A stretch of DNA of 64,000 nucleotides from Lumnitzera littorea. Taxonomy: Eukaryota; Streptophyta; Magnoliopsida; Myrtales; Combretaceae. Under the pieces are notes generated by a model. That model did not search any database and was not told the origin of the DNA. It was given only the letters and a program-made list of their open reading frames with translations. Shown in pieces: positions 25,256 to 37,450 of the stretch (the first letter of the stretch is position 1; each line of letters opens with the position of its first letter). A program made the translations under genes and the position numbers. Location: contig JAMXBB010000007.1 of the NCBI GenBank assembly GCA_024138015.1, positions 68,020,421 through 68,084,420 of the forward strand. Reading direction: 5' to 3'.

Positions 25256-25270
25256 AGAATGGAGCATTTT

Positions 25271-27552
25271 GCTCATTTAGCTCTACTTAGAATAGGATTA
25301 TTTAAAATTTTAAAAAAAAAAGAAGATATAATTTGTATCCTTTTGACACGTTTATGCAATGTATCAAATATGCACGTAGATTTTTCTCTTATTTTAAAAT
25401 GATATGTTTTCGTATGTTAGACGTGAATCCGATGCAAAATCTCAAACATTTAATGCAACTTTGATTAGAAGTGTTGTGCATCGTAAGTCAGATATGATAA
25501 GTTCACATCCGATTATCATGCACTCAAATCTAAACTCCATCAATAACTAGCAATTTTTAGCCTTGAACTGCTTCCTATCCATATAGAATCACTTTGCATA
25601 GGCTTGTGCATAGCCTAACTTTTCCACAGCAAGTGGAACATTCTACTGGAGTCCAAAATCAAACGATAATTTCACCACTCCACAAAAATCTATCAGAAAT
25701 TGCACTCTAACTCGGTTAACACAACGTCAATAACTATAAATCCCTTATCATTCCAGTTATAGCCTCAGTTTTATTGGGTTCAGCTTATGATGTGTTTGGG
25801 AGCCCTTGTCTAGATGTATATATATACCCGTGAATTGGAATTATTAATGAAAACATCTTATTCGTCGTATATGTGATCGGAGAATTTTGATATGAATAAT
25901 AAGATGGCCCTATCTTGCTTCCCAAACAAAGTAAAATTACTAGCTTTGAATAATCTTCTCTCCCATGGCTCTTTTCTTGTAGTGAAAGTAAATTATATCC
26001 TCACTCCTCTAATATCCTCACTGGACATCCCTTTATCTCTAGCATTTAAATTGGTAGCAACCACAGTACAAGTGGATCTCATCTCATGATAATAGCTCCT
26101 TGCTCTATGAATTGCTTTTGATAACTTCTATCAACAAACCGAATTTCCTATAAATCATGACCTCTTCATAAAACCTTCAAACGAAGACAAAGAGAGCACA
26201 ATAAGATTGTTGTTGGGTCCTTAAACCCTGACTTCTTCACAATCATGTCATGCAAGAGAGGAAACATGATATGCCAACTATGAAAATTTTGGATGAATCA
26301 TGTCTCATTTTTGGTCATTTAAAGCTTCCTTTGGACATTCATATTGTTCATGTTTACATCAACACATGCTCCTAACCTCCTAAGAATGATATTGCGTCAC
26401 TCTAACCAATGGAATCAAGCCCTTACATCGGTTGGGGAAGTTGCACAAAAACTAGCACAAAATATGATTCTTTTTTTTTTCTTTTTTCTTTTTTAGATAT
26501 TCATGAGACAAATACATTAAAAAAAAAAAAAAAAAGGATACGAACAATTATGGGATATGAATATTATGCACAAATTCCAAAATCAAACTAAAATTATATT
26601 GTGGATTAATTCTAAAGGAAAGGTGATATGACTCACGGGTTTTTTTATTTATATGTATTCCCCATAGTTCAAGGCAATAATAAGAACAAGAAATTAAAGA
26701 GGAAATTGTCTTCTAGGTTTACTGTCTGAAAAACACAACTTAATAACTATTTAATAACACTAAGCTTGGGTCATTATGCATTGCTCATTGGAAAGGAGAG
26801 GTGGTGCTCTATCTACATCAGGCAGTGTTTGTTCTCTAGCAAAGTCACAATAGTCCTAAATGAACCACGCTTGGCTAGTTTTTCCAAATTTTCAAAATAC
26901 AATTCCGTTAGTGCTATATACTTGTTCCGTTGGTGCATGGAGAGGTCTATGTGTTTAGTCATCAAGGTTATACATTGCCTAATATTAATCTTAAGCTATG
27001 TGTATTATATTCTTGTTGTTTAGGATGATTTAGCTCCAAGTTGCTACTCTCATCTGCCACGCCAACAAGTAGTACGAAACGAAAACTTAGCTTATTTGAT
27101 TAAATAGAAAGATCTAGGGTGTAATTTCACCTATTTTAATTGTTATGTTGATATATGTGTCTTCGTATACATACCGTGCGGACCTAGTGAATCTACATGC
27201 TTCTTAAATACATTTTTATTCTAGATTATTCACTTTATAAGCCAAATGACTTATTTTAGTATCTTGATTACCTTATATTTAAATAAAGTTTTTATAAGTT
27301 TTATTTTAAGAAACGAGCTTTATAATTGTGACATTGTCATCAAGTTCAAAGTAAAATGGAAAATGTTTTCTAAATGTCTTAAATCTTAGTAAAACGGAAA
27401 ATCCAAAATATTATATCTTCGAAATCCACTGGTTGCATAGATATTTCGTTCGCAGTATTATGGTTCCTTTTGTGGGGCCTTAACTTTCATATTAAATTGG
27501 ATATGACTAAGATTAATATAAACATGGACTTAAAACAATTTTGATATTATCG
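25271..27552. other. Unassigned AT-rich region
   Basis: About 2.3 kb without a recognised domain. It holds poly(T)/poly(A) runs (26469-26490, 26519-26536), a short open stretch at 25892-26089 and another at 26766-27023, neither with a family match I recognise. No repeat partner in the window. It is the best place in the window to look for remnants of a cellular gene, but nothing can be asserted. Confidence 0.35.
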
Positions 27553-27561
27553 AAAGAAGAT

Positions 27562-29481
27562 GGGATTAAGGCAACAAAATTGCTTGTAGTTTTGATTTTC
27601 AACAATTTAGTATTTCAACTTTTTATATTTTACAATTTAGTATTTTTTTTCTTCGATTTGGTTTCTATATAGTATCTCTACTAATGGTAAAGTTAACGAT
27701 CATTACAATTTTTTACATTTTAATATTTATACTTTAGTTATGATTGCATTGTAGTGTCGATCCTTTAATCTTTGATGCATTTTAATGTTTGTTCACTTTG
27801 TTAATTATTAAATATTATTTTCTAATTTTTTAAATTAATACATTATATTGAACTAAAAAAATTATTCATATCCAATGATTTCAATCGTACGTAACTTTTA
27901 CATGTGATATCTAATAGCAAATCCTATATTGTAAGAGTCATAAGGTATACGTTCATTTGAAGATAAGATTTGTTACGTGTTTCAAGTATGCAAATCAAGT
28001 AAATTTTTCAAATGGTCATAAGTTGGAAATTAAGCATCATTTAACCTTATAATATGAAAATTTTTTTATTACTTCTTTATATTATAATATTATATATTTG
28101 ATAGTATCCCTTGATCTTCATTGTGAGCTTGCTATTTGATAACTTATAGGTGAAAAAACGTATGACCGGAACTATATAATCAATTAAAAGCTCAAGTTAC
28201 AATTGTCATGTAAACTCAAAATTACATAACTAAAAATCATCCATTTTTTGGATATACTTGTTTAAATATTTTATATTTTCAATATTTAAAAAATAATGAA
28301 CTATTACGCGGGAAAACAAGAAAATGGTTAACGAAATATTTGATAATTCCTTTAAGCTTTTCTTGTATTAATCTTTTATTTTTGTAGTTCTCTCTCTCTT
28401 TTTTTTTTTTTTTATATATATCTCTCTTTTATCTTTTGTAATTATCCACATAAGTTGCAAATGTTTTTAGAATTTTTCGATTTTCCATGCATCACAATTG
28501 ATACTACTTTTATGATTTTATTTTGTTTGTTTTAAATTATATCTATATTCTGCAAGCGTGTTCTTTATTTTATAATTGTCCTAAAAATTTTATGATATTA
28601 TCATTTTTTTTTTGGTAAATTTTTATTCCCCCTAACTTGATTGTAATATTATAAGATTATAATGATCATAAATTCCTTAAAATTTTGTAATGATTATAAT
28701 CTTAAAATCATATATTGATTTTCAACAAAAACAAAAAGATAAAAGGGTCAAATAATTTTGCTTGAAAAAGGGGTTGTTTTTAAGTATACAATTTTAAGTT
28801 AAATTAACAACTTTTAAATAGTTTTCATATGAACTTTTCAATAGTTATGAGTTGTAGTCATACAATGTCCGTTTACAAGTTATGGAATAACAAAATTTGA
28901 AATATCAGAATTGGAGTAGTGCAAGAGACAACAAAAATTATACTATTTGAAATGTGTATTGTTCAATGAGTAAGAAAATTTACATTTGAAGGCAAAATGA
29001 CAAGTCGTTTGCATGTTAGGACTATTTTAAATCTTACCCGATTAAACCAAGACTTGTATTAAATCTTATTTTCAAATGAAAGAATATCTTATTGGCTTCA
29101 AAGTAATAAAAAGTTAGCGAAACTAGGACATTGCACGCAAAAGTTATGTACGATGGCAATTACAGGTAAAAATATATATATATATTTCTTTTAATTTTTA
29201 AAATAATTTATAAACTAAGAAAATATAAAACTAAATTTTTATATATTAATATGTGATCAAATACTAAAACACATCAAAATTAAGGTATAGATACTAAAAT
29301 GCAATCAAAACTAAAGTATAAACACTAAAAAAATATATATAATGGCCATTAATTTCCCATTAATAGATATACTATAGTGAAACTAAATTGAAGATAGAAA
29401 TACTAAATCGCCAAAAATAAAAGTTTAGACATTAAATTATTAAAAGCTAAAAATAAAGACACTCCTTATGCCTTTGCCCCC
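27562..29481. mobile_element. Foldback / Mutator-like non-autonomous DNA element with about 700-bp imperfect inverted arms
   Basis: The left arm (27562-about 28260) is the imperfect reverse complement of the right arm (about 28780-29481). Anchors: 27600-27780 against 29270-29440 (the motif ACTAAATTG...AAATACTAAAT...ATGCAATCAAAACTAAAGTATAAA); 27890-27990 against 29030-29160 (AAATCTTATTTTCAAATGAA, AAAAGTTATGTACGATGG); 28140-28210 against 28810-28890 (ATAACTTGTAAACGG, GTATGAC). Ends are GGGATTAAGGCA and TGCCTTTGCCCCC. Flanks AAAGAAGAT (27553-27561) and AAAAAAGAG (29482-29490) agree at 7 of 9 positions, the duplication length of Mutator-like elements. The 500-bp centre has no transposase. Confidence 0.7.
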
Positions 29482-29496
29482 AAAAAAGAGTCAACT

Positions 29497-29690
29497 ACTC
29501 CTTAAAATTTTTATAAGGGGTCTAATGCTTATGGGAAATAGTGGACTGTCCTATATATAACTCACAGAAGTAGTTGGCCAATTTGCTGCTTCCCACAATG
29601 TTTCCTTAGCGCTCTAAGAAGTCAATGCAAAGATGTAGTAGTTTTTATCGGATGCCTCCAAAGAGACTGAGTCCCGTATTCCCATTGCCC
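29497..29690 (-). repeat. Fragment F3, homologous to part of F4
   Basis: GGCCAATTTGCTGCTTCCCACAATGTTTCCTTAGC and the following 70 bp match 38575-38665 (GCCAATTTGCTAGCTTGCCATAGTATTTCCTTAGC) at most positions. A short relic of the same LTR family; boundaries outside the matching core (29572-29680) are uncertain. The strand follows that of F4. Confidence 0.6.
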
Positions 29691-30507
29691 ATAATTTGTA
29701 TGAAACTTTTATGAATATAACCTCTCATCTTATCGAGAGGGTTACTCATAAAATCATAAGTCATGTCATATCAACATTTTGATATGCATTCTTACGTAGA
29801 TGTCTATAATTTTTTAAAATTGTCATGTAAAACAAAAATCAAAGTTAGGAAATATATATTTATTATTGTTGCATGGGTCATCTCCTCCCATCAATTTGAC
29901 ATTTCTGAGCACAGGAGGTCCACAAATTGTGGATATGTGCCCTAGTATTGTCTTATGTCCATCAGTCAATTCTTCTAAACAGGCACGTGTAACACATGCC
30001 TACGTTCCAATCTATCATAAACACTTCACCTCACCCTTTCTTCTGACTTATCAACTCAACCTTAATTCCTCCTATTCCTATTATTGGAGTAACTTTTAGG
30101 TACAATTTCAACCCGAAATATCAAGTGAAAATAGTAAGACATGGCTTATACCGAATGTTGAAACAAAACCGTTTGTTTCCTTTTTCCAACTCCTATTATA
30201 TTACTAACTTTAGAATAAAGAAACAAACCTATTTTATTCTATTAGAAGAATAATATTTATACCATACTTGTATTAATTAGAGTAATAGTGACTAATTCGA
30301 GAATACTAAATGGAAAAACAAAACATATATTTTCATTTCATTTTACGTGTTTTTTTGGTAGTGTTTGATTTCAAGTATAGCATAGAATAAAGTGAACAGC
30401 ATAACATAGTATAAGAAGAACAAGTAATTCAAGATAAGTTTCTTATATCATGTTTGATCTTTGAAGCATAGGAAAAGATTTTTCCTTTTTTATCTTTCCA
30501 TATTGTA
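29691..30507. other. Unassigned region
   Basis: AT-rich, no recognised coding pattern; open stretches at 29763-29945 and 29866-30099 overlap in two frames and look incidental. Confidence 0.35.
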
Positions 30508-30566
30508 TAGGTATGACCCAAGGGGTAGGCTTGTCATTGTGGTATGCTGTCTACTATATGGAGATC
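30508..30566 (-). repeat. Tip of Tekay-like LTR F4 left of element E
   Basis: GTATGACCCAAGGGG...TCATTGTGGTATG...CTATATGGAGATC resembles the first 60 bp of F1 (TTATGCCCCAAAAAGG...GTCATAATAGTC...CCATATGGGCCATC). Joined to 38345 by removing element E and one AGATC copy it continues as F4. Moderate confidence because only about 60 bp are available. Confidence 0.4.
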
Positions 30567-31501
30567 TGATAGAGATTACAGGCCGATTACGTGCTCCCAA
30601 GCTCATAAGCTTGCTTAGATGGCCTGTCAAGCTGTCTAAGGTGAACTAAGTACCGAAGAGCAGTGCATACCTCAGTTTAACTTGCTAAGTTACTTCGCTC
30701 TCTACATCATCAAAGAAGCTGTTGAGGTGACCAACCAACATACTGAGCCGACCTCTCTACTACACATAAATCCAAGCATCGAATATGGATATAGTCGACC
30801 TCACTAATGCTAAAGCTGAGCTAATAGTTGTTAAGAGCTAATCACCCAAAGCCAACCCGAAAGTAAATCCCCCTTGAACCAACCCTTGTCAAGTCCCAAC
30901 CATCCAAACTGCCAATGACAACTTGACTTGACTAGGAACTCACCCCTGCTCAACCAATAGTGTCATTGGGACCATAGAATAAGCATAACTATGTACATAC
31001 TATCTTTTTTCTAACATCCGTACTATCCTTTCTACTAATAAATATTTATTCTACATGATTACATTGATACTCCTGTAAATTATTCTCCTTTTTCTTTAAC
31101 AAATAGAAATCCTTTTTTTGTAATTTAATATAACCTAGCATTTACCCTAATTGGGTACTATATATACTTGTATGTTGTAACAATTGTAACAGAGAATACA
31201 TTGAAATTTCCAGACATACTCTCTTGAGCTAAGTGTTCCATTGCTTACTCTCGTGCTGCTCTTCTCTAACTCATCGAGCGTAGATTAGTAGCGAGTGACC
31301 TATAGCTACACTTGTGCATCATATCAAGTATGACCTGAGCTTGTGTAAGGCATCGGTGTATTATATCCGTCGTTAGTGCATAAGGACCCTTACTCAACCT
31401 TTGGCTATCATTTATCTTTTGAACCATCTCATGGTTCGAACTTACCCCATGGGTTTGTGTGATACCGGACATCGTGTATTCATCTACGCCAAACCGTATC
31501 A
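30567..31501 (+). repeat. 5' LTR of element E
   Basis: TGATAGAGATTACAGGCCG to AAACCGTATCA. It aligns with 37399-38339 throughout. A TATA-like TATATATA near 31160 lies about 340 bp before the end; the open frame seen on the minus strand at 31266-31526 is incidental. Confidence 0.85.
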
Positions 31502-31503
31502 TC

Positions 31504-31517
31504 TTAGTATCAAAGCC
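31504..31517 (+). other. Primer binding site of element E
   Basis: TTAGTATCAAAGCC, two bases after the LTR, is a decayed form of TTGGTATCAGAGCC, complementary to the 3' end of plant initiator tRNA-Met. Confidence 0.75.
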
Positions 31518-31810
31518 TAGATACATTTGAAATTGGATTATGTTACTTTTCTCTTTGAGTGGTTTGTTAATGTTTTCGAATGTTAGAAGTTATGTTGTTA
31601 ACATCGGAGTTTAGGTAGTCAAAAGGTGTTGAAGAAAATTCGACGCTCTGTTTTCCCCTGTTTTTCCTATGCAAAACAGAGTATGGTTGTTTGTTTGTTT
31701 GTTATGTAGTTGTCTTGGTGTTGAGGGTATTAGTTATTAATCTACTGTTGTTATTTATCGAAGGAACTTTAAGTAGTATTTTAGACATCAATTTTGTGGG
31801 GTAACCAACA

Positions 31811-32888
31811 ATGTCAGATTCTAGTGTTCAAGGAACTTTGGGAAACTAAGAAAGTGATGCTCAAAATGGTAAACAGCAAGAAGGAAGCTTTACATCTCAG
31901 TTAGTAAGTGATTAATTGGATATGCTTGCCGATTTAGTAGCTAGTTTGGTAACTGTTATCTAAAAAGATAGGCAACGAGCTAAAAATAGCCTAACTAGAT
32001 GACGCGAGCAGTAAAAGCAAGGCAATGGTCAATTTAGCCAAGTTAATGCCCCAACTCAACTACCCTGAGCTGAAGGAATGGGTAGAAATGCCAGACGAAG
32101 GCTAGCACTTAAAGAAATTGAGGAAGAAGAGGAAGGAGATGACAAAGCAAAAGAGTATTATGAGCCTGAAGAGAGGAATATCTGAACCCCTAAATTGGGT
32201 AGATAAGATTGAGAAGCAATTTGAATACCACGAAGTATCAGATAATGCAAAGATTAGACTTGTTGTATTAGAGTTTATTAGTTATGTCGCCTTATGGTAG
32301 AAGAACTTGTAAGCCACCCAAAGAAGAGAAGGAGAACGTGAGGTTAGGAGTTGGGATGAGATCAAGAGGGTCATGATGGAGAGATTTGTATTGAGCTACT
32401 ATCTACAAGATGCCTTCAAAAGATTCCAGAAACTGAGATAAGGAGGATCAATTGTTGAAGCTTAAGTTAAGGAATTCCAGATGTTAATAATCTAATGCAA
32501 AGTTAGTAAGCTAGAAGATCGAGCTATATCTCGATTCATCAATAGACTAAAGTACAAGATTAGAGATGTCCTAGAAAACATGGATATTAGGTCACTTGAT
32601 GATGCAATTCGAGCCGTTTGGAGGATAGAAAGGCATCAAACAGGAAAGTTTCAACCACCCATCAGCCAACCTGTTTCAAGTAGACCTGTATAGATGAAAC
32701 CAAGTAAGATTACTGAGACCCAACTTACTTAGACTACCTGAGTAAAGGAGAAGGAAGTCCTAAGGAAGTTTGAGAAAGGCCAAAGTTTGGGCAAGAAGAC
32801 AAGTGAGATCAAGTATTTCAAATGCCAAGGATTTAGGCATATGGCTACTCAGTGTCCGAACATAAGAACTATGGTCATTTAAGGCAAA
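31811..32888 (+). pseudogene. Element E gag (broken)
   Basis: Start ATG at 31811 (MSDSSVQG...) parallels the gag starts of B and D. The capsid core at about 32185-32520 reads WVDKIEKQFEYHEV, KIRLVVLEFISYVALWW, SWDEIKRVMMERFV and FQKLR, matching the family pattern. A CCHC knuckle follows at 32812-32860 as YFKCQGFRHMATQC, with the first cysteine replaced by tyrosine. At least ten in-frame stops. Confidence 0.8.
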
Positions 32889-33600
32889 GTGCCAACAGTT
32901 GAAGTAAATAGTACTGACGAGGAAGTAGAGGAGCTAAAAGAGGACAGATGGACTAAGTTATTCAAGGAGAAAGTTATCTATAGTGAGGAAGGCAACTTTA
33001 TGTTAGTCGCTTTAGTGTTGAGAAGGATGATGAGTATCAATCATGTGCCTAAAGACGAACAAAGGGAAAATCTCTTCCATATCGAATGTAAGGTGAATAA
33101 GTCACTGTATGCCTTGATTGTTGACTATGGGAGCTGCACCAATATAGCCTCTACATTTATGGTCCAACAATTGAAATTGCTAACTAAGCCCCCACCCAAA
33201 ACCTTATAAGCTACATTGGCTCGGTAATAAAGGAGCCCTATAGGTGAACAAACAGGTGTCCGTATCAATCTACATTGGTAATTATCAAGATGAAGTATTC
33301 TGTGATGTGCTGCCTATGAGTGCATCCCACATTCTATTTGGACAACCATGGATGTTCGACTAAATAGTGATATATGATGGAAGGAGGAATACATGTTCCT
33401 CGAAGCATAAAGGTAGGCGGGTGAAATTGATTCTTATGACTATTAAGTAAGTAAAGGTCATGTAGTACCAACTGAACCAAATCCTGAAGAAAGAGGCTTT
33501 AGTAATAACACGAGCCAAGTGGAAAAGAGAGATGGAGCTCGAAGGATTAACCTATCTGCTAGTCTGAAGAATATTGGAGATGAGGTCTAAAGAGAGGGAC
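32889..33600 (+). pseudogene. Element E protease region (broken)
   Basis: An open run of 106 codons (32889-33209) contains ENLFHIECKVN and the retropepsin active-site area ALIVDYGSCTNIAS, where the usual D-S/G-G is D-Y-G. The downstream sequence (to about 33600) corresponds to the rest of the protease and the linker before RT, with stops and frame slips. Confidence 0.75.
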
Positions 33601-34585
33601 CAACCTGTTAAGGTGAAAACATTATTGGAAGGGTTTGCTGATCTATTCCCAAGTAAACTACCAGAAGGTCTACCCCCATTCGATGTGTTGAACATGCAAT
33701 TGACTTGCAGCTAGGAGCCGTACTGCCAAATAAGCCTACCTATAGGCTGAATCTTAAATAGGTTGCTAAGCTGCAGAAACAAGTAAATGAGTTGACAAAG
33801 AAGCGGTATGTACGCGAGTCCCTTGGCCTTTATGCCGTGTCGACCTTATTGGTGCCAAAGAAAGATAAGTCTTAGAAAGTGTGTGTAGATAGTTGAGCAA
33901 TCAATCAAATCACCATCAAGTACAAGTATCCTATACCAAGACTTGATGACATGCTAAATGAATTGAGTGGAGCAAGATTATTCTCTAAGATTAACCTTAA
34001 ATCTAGATACCATCATATCCGAATGCGCGAAGGTGACAAGTGGAAGACTGCATTCAAAATACACCATGGATTGTATTAATGGCTTGTAATGCCATTTAGA
34101 CTACCTAACGCACTAAGCCTATTTATGTGCTTGATAAATCATGTGCTCTAAGATTTAATAGGGAAGTTTGTCGTGGTTTATTTTGATGACATCTTGATAT
34201 ATAGCCCTAACCTAGAGGCTTACCAGCAACATCTCTGAAGCATCTTTGCAAAACTCTAAGCTAAATGACTCTATGCCCATTTGAAGAAATGCAACTTTTG
34301 TCAATCTAAAGTGATATTCTTGGGATTTATTGTAAGTAATGGTGGCATGTGAGTTAATGAAAAGAAGATTAGAGTAATCACCGAATGGCCAATGCTGACC
34401 ACTTTGGCTGACATAAGGAGTTTCCACAGCCTAGCATCATTTTATTGTAGGTTTATAAGGAATTTTTGTATAATTGTGGTCCCACTCACCAAACTTTCAA
34501 AGAAGAATGTTGAATTCAGATGGAGATAGGAGCAGAGGAGTTTTAAGGAAGTGAAGGAGAGACAAACTACAACCCCTATCTTAGC
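33601..34585 (+). pseudogene. Element E reverse transcriptase (broken)
   Basis: Begins with the FADLFPSKLPEGLPP linker. Contains ALVPKK-type LVPKKD (about 33850), the YHHI block, VMPF near 34090 and an intact catalytic VVYFDDILIYS at about 34173-34205, then KKCNFCQSKVIFLGFIVS and SFHSLASFYCRFIRNF. Frameshifts around 33690-34070 and many stops break it. Same pol type as B and C. Confidence 0.8.
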
Positions 34586-34985
34586 TCTGCCGAACTTTGA
34601 CAAAGTGTTTGAAGTAGAGTGTGATGCATTTAGACTAGGCATAGGTATCATGTTGATGTAAGAAGGCCAACCTATTGTTTACTTTAGCGAGAAATTTCAA
34701 GGAGCTACACTCAACTATTCTATCTATGACATGGAGTTTTACTCCTTAATTCGAGCCTTAACCGCGTAGCAGCACTATTTGTTATTTAAGGAATTTGTGA
34801 TCTATACCAATCATGAATTCTTAAGATATCTAAAGAGCCAACTCAAGTTGTCTCGGAGGTAAGCCAAATGAGTCAAGTTCATGGAGGGTTTTTCTTATAT
34901 CATAAAATATAAGAATGGAAAAAACAATGTAGTGGTCGATGCCCTATCAAGACGACATTCTCTCTTAACCAAGTTATAGACCAAG
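34586..34985 (+). pseudogene. Element E RNase H (broken)
   Basis: LALPNFDKVFEVECDA, GQPIVYFSEKFQGA, NYSIYDMEFYSLIRAL and VIYTNHEFLRYL lead to KNGKNNVVVDALSRRH at about 34910-34955, the standard end of the gypsy RNase H. A few stops. Antisense open frames here are reading-frame shadows. Confidence 0.8.
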
Positions 34986-35595
34986 CTACTTGGCTTCTCA
35001 ATAATAAAGAATTTATATGTTAAGAATCCATACTTTGGTCTTATTTATGCCTAATGTAAGGAAGGACAAACACTAAATGACTATCATAAGGAGGATGGAT
35101 ACTTGTTTAAGAAGAGAAGGCTATGTATCCTAACTTGTTCCATAGAGAATTGCTAGTGCACGAAGCGTATGGAGGAGGAATGACAAGACACTTTGGTCAA
35201 TGCCGAACCCATGAGGTACTATCTACGTGATTCTTTTAGCCAATCTTGACCAAACCATAGTTCAAGTTGAGTATGGACTTCATGCTAGGATTAACAAGGA
35301 GGTCTCGAGAGAAGGACTCCATCATGGTAATTGTAGATTGATTTAGCAAGATGACATATTTCATGCCTTGCTCCAAAACTAACAACACTTTAGCTATCTC
35401 TTTTCTTTTCTTGTAAGAAATAGTCAATCTTCACGGAGTACCTAGAACCATTATTTCTGACTGAGACCTAAAGTTTATGAAGCACTTTTAGAGGATACTA
35501 TGGAAACGAATGAGAACTAAGCTATTGTACAGCATGTCCTGCAATCCACAGATTTATAGATAGACTGAGGTTGTTAATAGAATAGTAGGAACTTT
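34986..35595 (+). pseudogene. Element E integrase, N-terminal part and core (broken)
   Basis: After RNase H the HHCC region is shortened: CTKRMEEE and TRHFG-type remnants jump to the MDFMLG block, about 45 residues fewer than in C. The core reads DSIMVIVD, KMTYFMPCSKTNN, EIVNLHGVPRTIISD and TEVVNRIVGT (35260-35590). It is cut at 35595 by a solo LTR. Confidence 0.75.
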
Positions 35596-36835
35596 TAGTA
35601 TCAAACAAGTGCACCTATCAGTTTTAATATAACGGATGTGAGTCCGAGTCGATCCCTCAGAGACTTTAAGTACTAATATTAACTTTAGCTCTATTATCTA
35701 ATCGGAAAATCGTGTTGAGTTGAATGAATTAAAAATACTAAAATTAACAAACTAACCTAATTATGAGACTTGATTAAGCAATTTAGAAAGCGATAAAACT
35801 AAGAAAGACTTCAAGAAGGTAATAACGTATTTAGGAATTATTTCCCCTAGTGTTTAACATGCGACCGCTTAAAATATATTCAATTCAATTTCTATTATTC
35901 TTGACCGGAGGGATTCACAATTAAAGTTAATACCTTTTTCGAGCATATTAACCCTAATCTTAAATTATTTACCGGAATCTCTTCACTTAGTAATAGAACT
36001 TAGAATTGTATTAATGTATAATGAATTCCCACACAAACAATCGACTTTCCGAAAGAAATATGCATCTTATCTCTAAGTACACATGTAATTCTCTCCAATT
36101 ATATAAAGATCTAATTACACATGTAATTTCTCAATCATCATGCATAATATCATAGATTGATACTCTAAAAATATCAATTAACAATTAAATAACATAATTG
36201 AATCAAGAAAAGATAGAAACTTTATTGAAAATTATAAATCAATCCAATAGTCACATGAAACCCTAGGTTCCATAATCCTAAATACAAGAGTTTTAAGCTA
36301 TCATGATGAAACTAAAAACGAATTCCAACAAAACCAATAAATAAAACATGAAAACCCATTTTGTTGATGATAAATCTCTTCAATCTTAAAGTGGGGTGTT
36401 GCTTTCGCTTTTTTCTTCTCCTTTTCTTCAAGTCTCTTCACTTTTGAATGTCCAATTCTTCTTTGTGAAACCCTAGTATGTCCTTTTATAATGTATTGTA
36501 AGGTTTTTTTTTTCGTCACCAGACACGGCCTAGGATACAGTCATGTCCCCAGGTCGTGTAACTTTTTGACCTTGGCAAATTTTCTTGGACGGACACAGCC
36601 TGGGGATACGATTGTGTCCTAGACTGTGTAACTTCAAAACTTGATAACTCATTCATTTAAACTCCAAATTAAGTGAAACTTGATTCCTTTTCTTCGTTTT
36701 CGATCCAAGAACGCGTTCAAACCTTGAAATCAAAATTTTACTCAATTAAGTATCAATTTCTTTAAAGAAAACCAAAAATGTAAGGGAAATACTATAAAAT
36801 CACCGTGTGAAATATATTTAAAATAAGAGTTATCA
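35596..36835. repeat. Solo LTR of another retrotransposon inside E integrase (TSD ACTTT)
   Basis: A 1240-bp non-coding block flanked by ACTTT at 35591-35595 and 36836-36840. Ends TAGTATCAAAC...GAGTTATCA, i.e. TG...CA with one substitution. Removing it with one ACTTT rejoins the integrase motif (V-GTLL). The block contains GTGAGTCCGAGTCGATCCCTCAGAG (35638-35662) and two CACGGCCTAGG/ACACAGCCTGGGG-type segments (36520-36640), features I associate with plant LTRs, but the family is not identified. No internal coding region, hence solo LTR. Confidence 0.75.
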
Positions 36836-37450
36836 ACTTTACTATTGGTTGTTGTTAGATGAAACATGGCTAATTAGGATTTGTATCTACCAATCATTGA
36901 GTTCACCTACAATAGGACCACCCACAGTGTAATAAACATGTCCCCCTTTGAGGCCACCTATGGGTTTAACCCTAAGCTCCCAATAAACAAAGCACCCCTG
37001 CCGAGGCTTGATGATGACCTGCTTGTTGAAAAGAGAGTTGAGGCCATTAGAGCCATACACCAAAAAGTGGTAGAGCAATTAAGTTGAGCTATTGTTAAGC
37101 TTGAGAGGCAAGGCCGAGGATGGAAGAAAAGAGAATTCTAACCAAGTGATCTGGTATGGATCCACCTCAGCAAGGAATGATTTCTGAACTTGAGGAAGAG
37201 TAAGTTATCTCTCAAAGCTGACGGGTCTTACAAAGTGCTTGGAAATATCAATCTTAATGCCTACAGGATTGAACTACTAGAGGAATACGGTGTCTTGAAC
37301 TCCTTCAACATTGCTAATCTCCACTTGTATACTCTTGAGGACGAGCAACTTAGAGCCGAGCAAGATTTGATCCTAAATCTTAGACAGCCCAGAGGAGATG
37401 TTAGAGATTACAAACCAATCACGCACTCCCAAACTTATGGGCTTACTTAG
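36836..37450 (+). pseudogene. Element E integrase C-terminal part, reading into the 3' LTR
   Basis: Contains LPIIEFTYNRTTHS, PFEATYGFNPKLP (about 36895-36990), KVVEQLS, a basic region and, from 37190, an 86-codon open run with KLSLKADGSYKVL, AYRIELLEEYG and FNIANLHLYT. The frame crosses the LTR border at 37399 and stops at 37450 after THSQTYGLT, so the last 17 codons lie in the LTR. Such overlap is described for CRM elements. Confidence 0.8.
37388..37398 (+). other. Polypurine tract of element E
   Basis: CCCAGAGGAGA directly before the 3' LTR start; expected position of the plus-strand primer. Confidence 0.65.

Noticed and set aside
26041..26400. Possible pentatricopeptide-repeat gene fragment on the minus strand
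   Set aside because: Isolated word-like matches in different frames only; no repeat of the 35-residue pattern could be traced.
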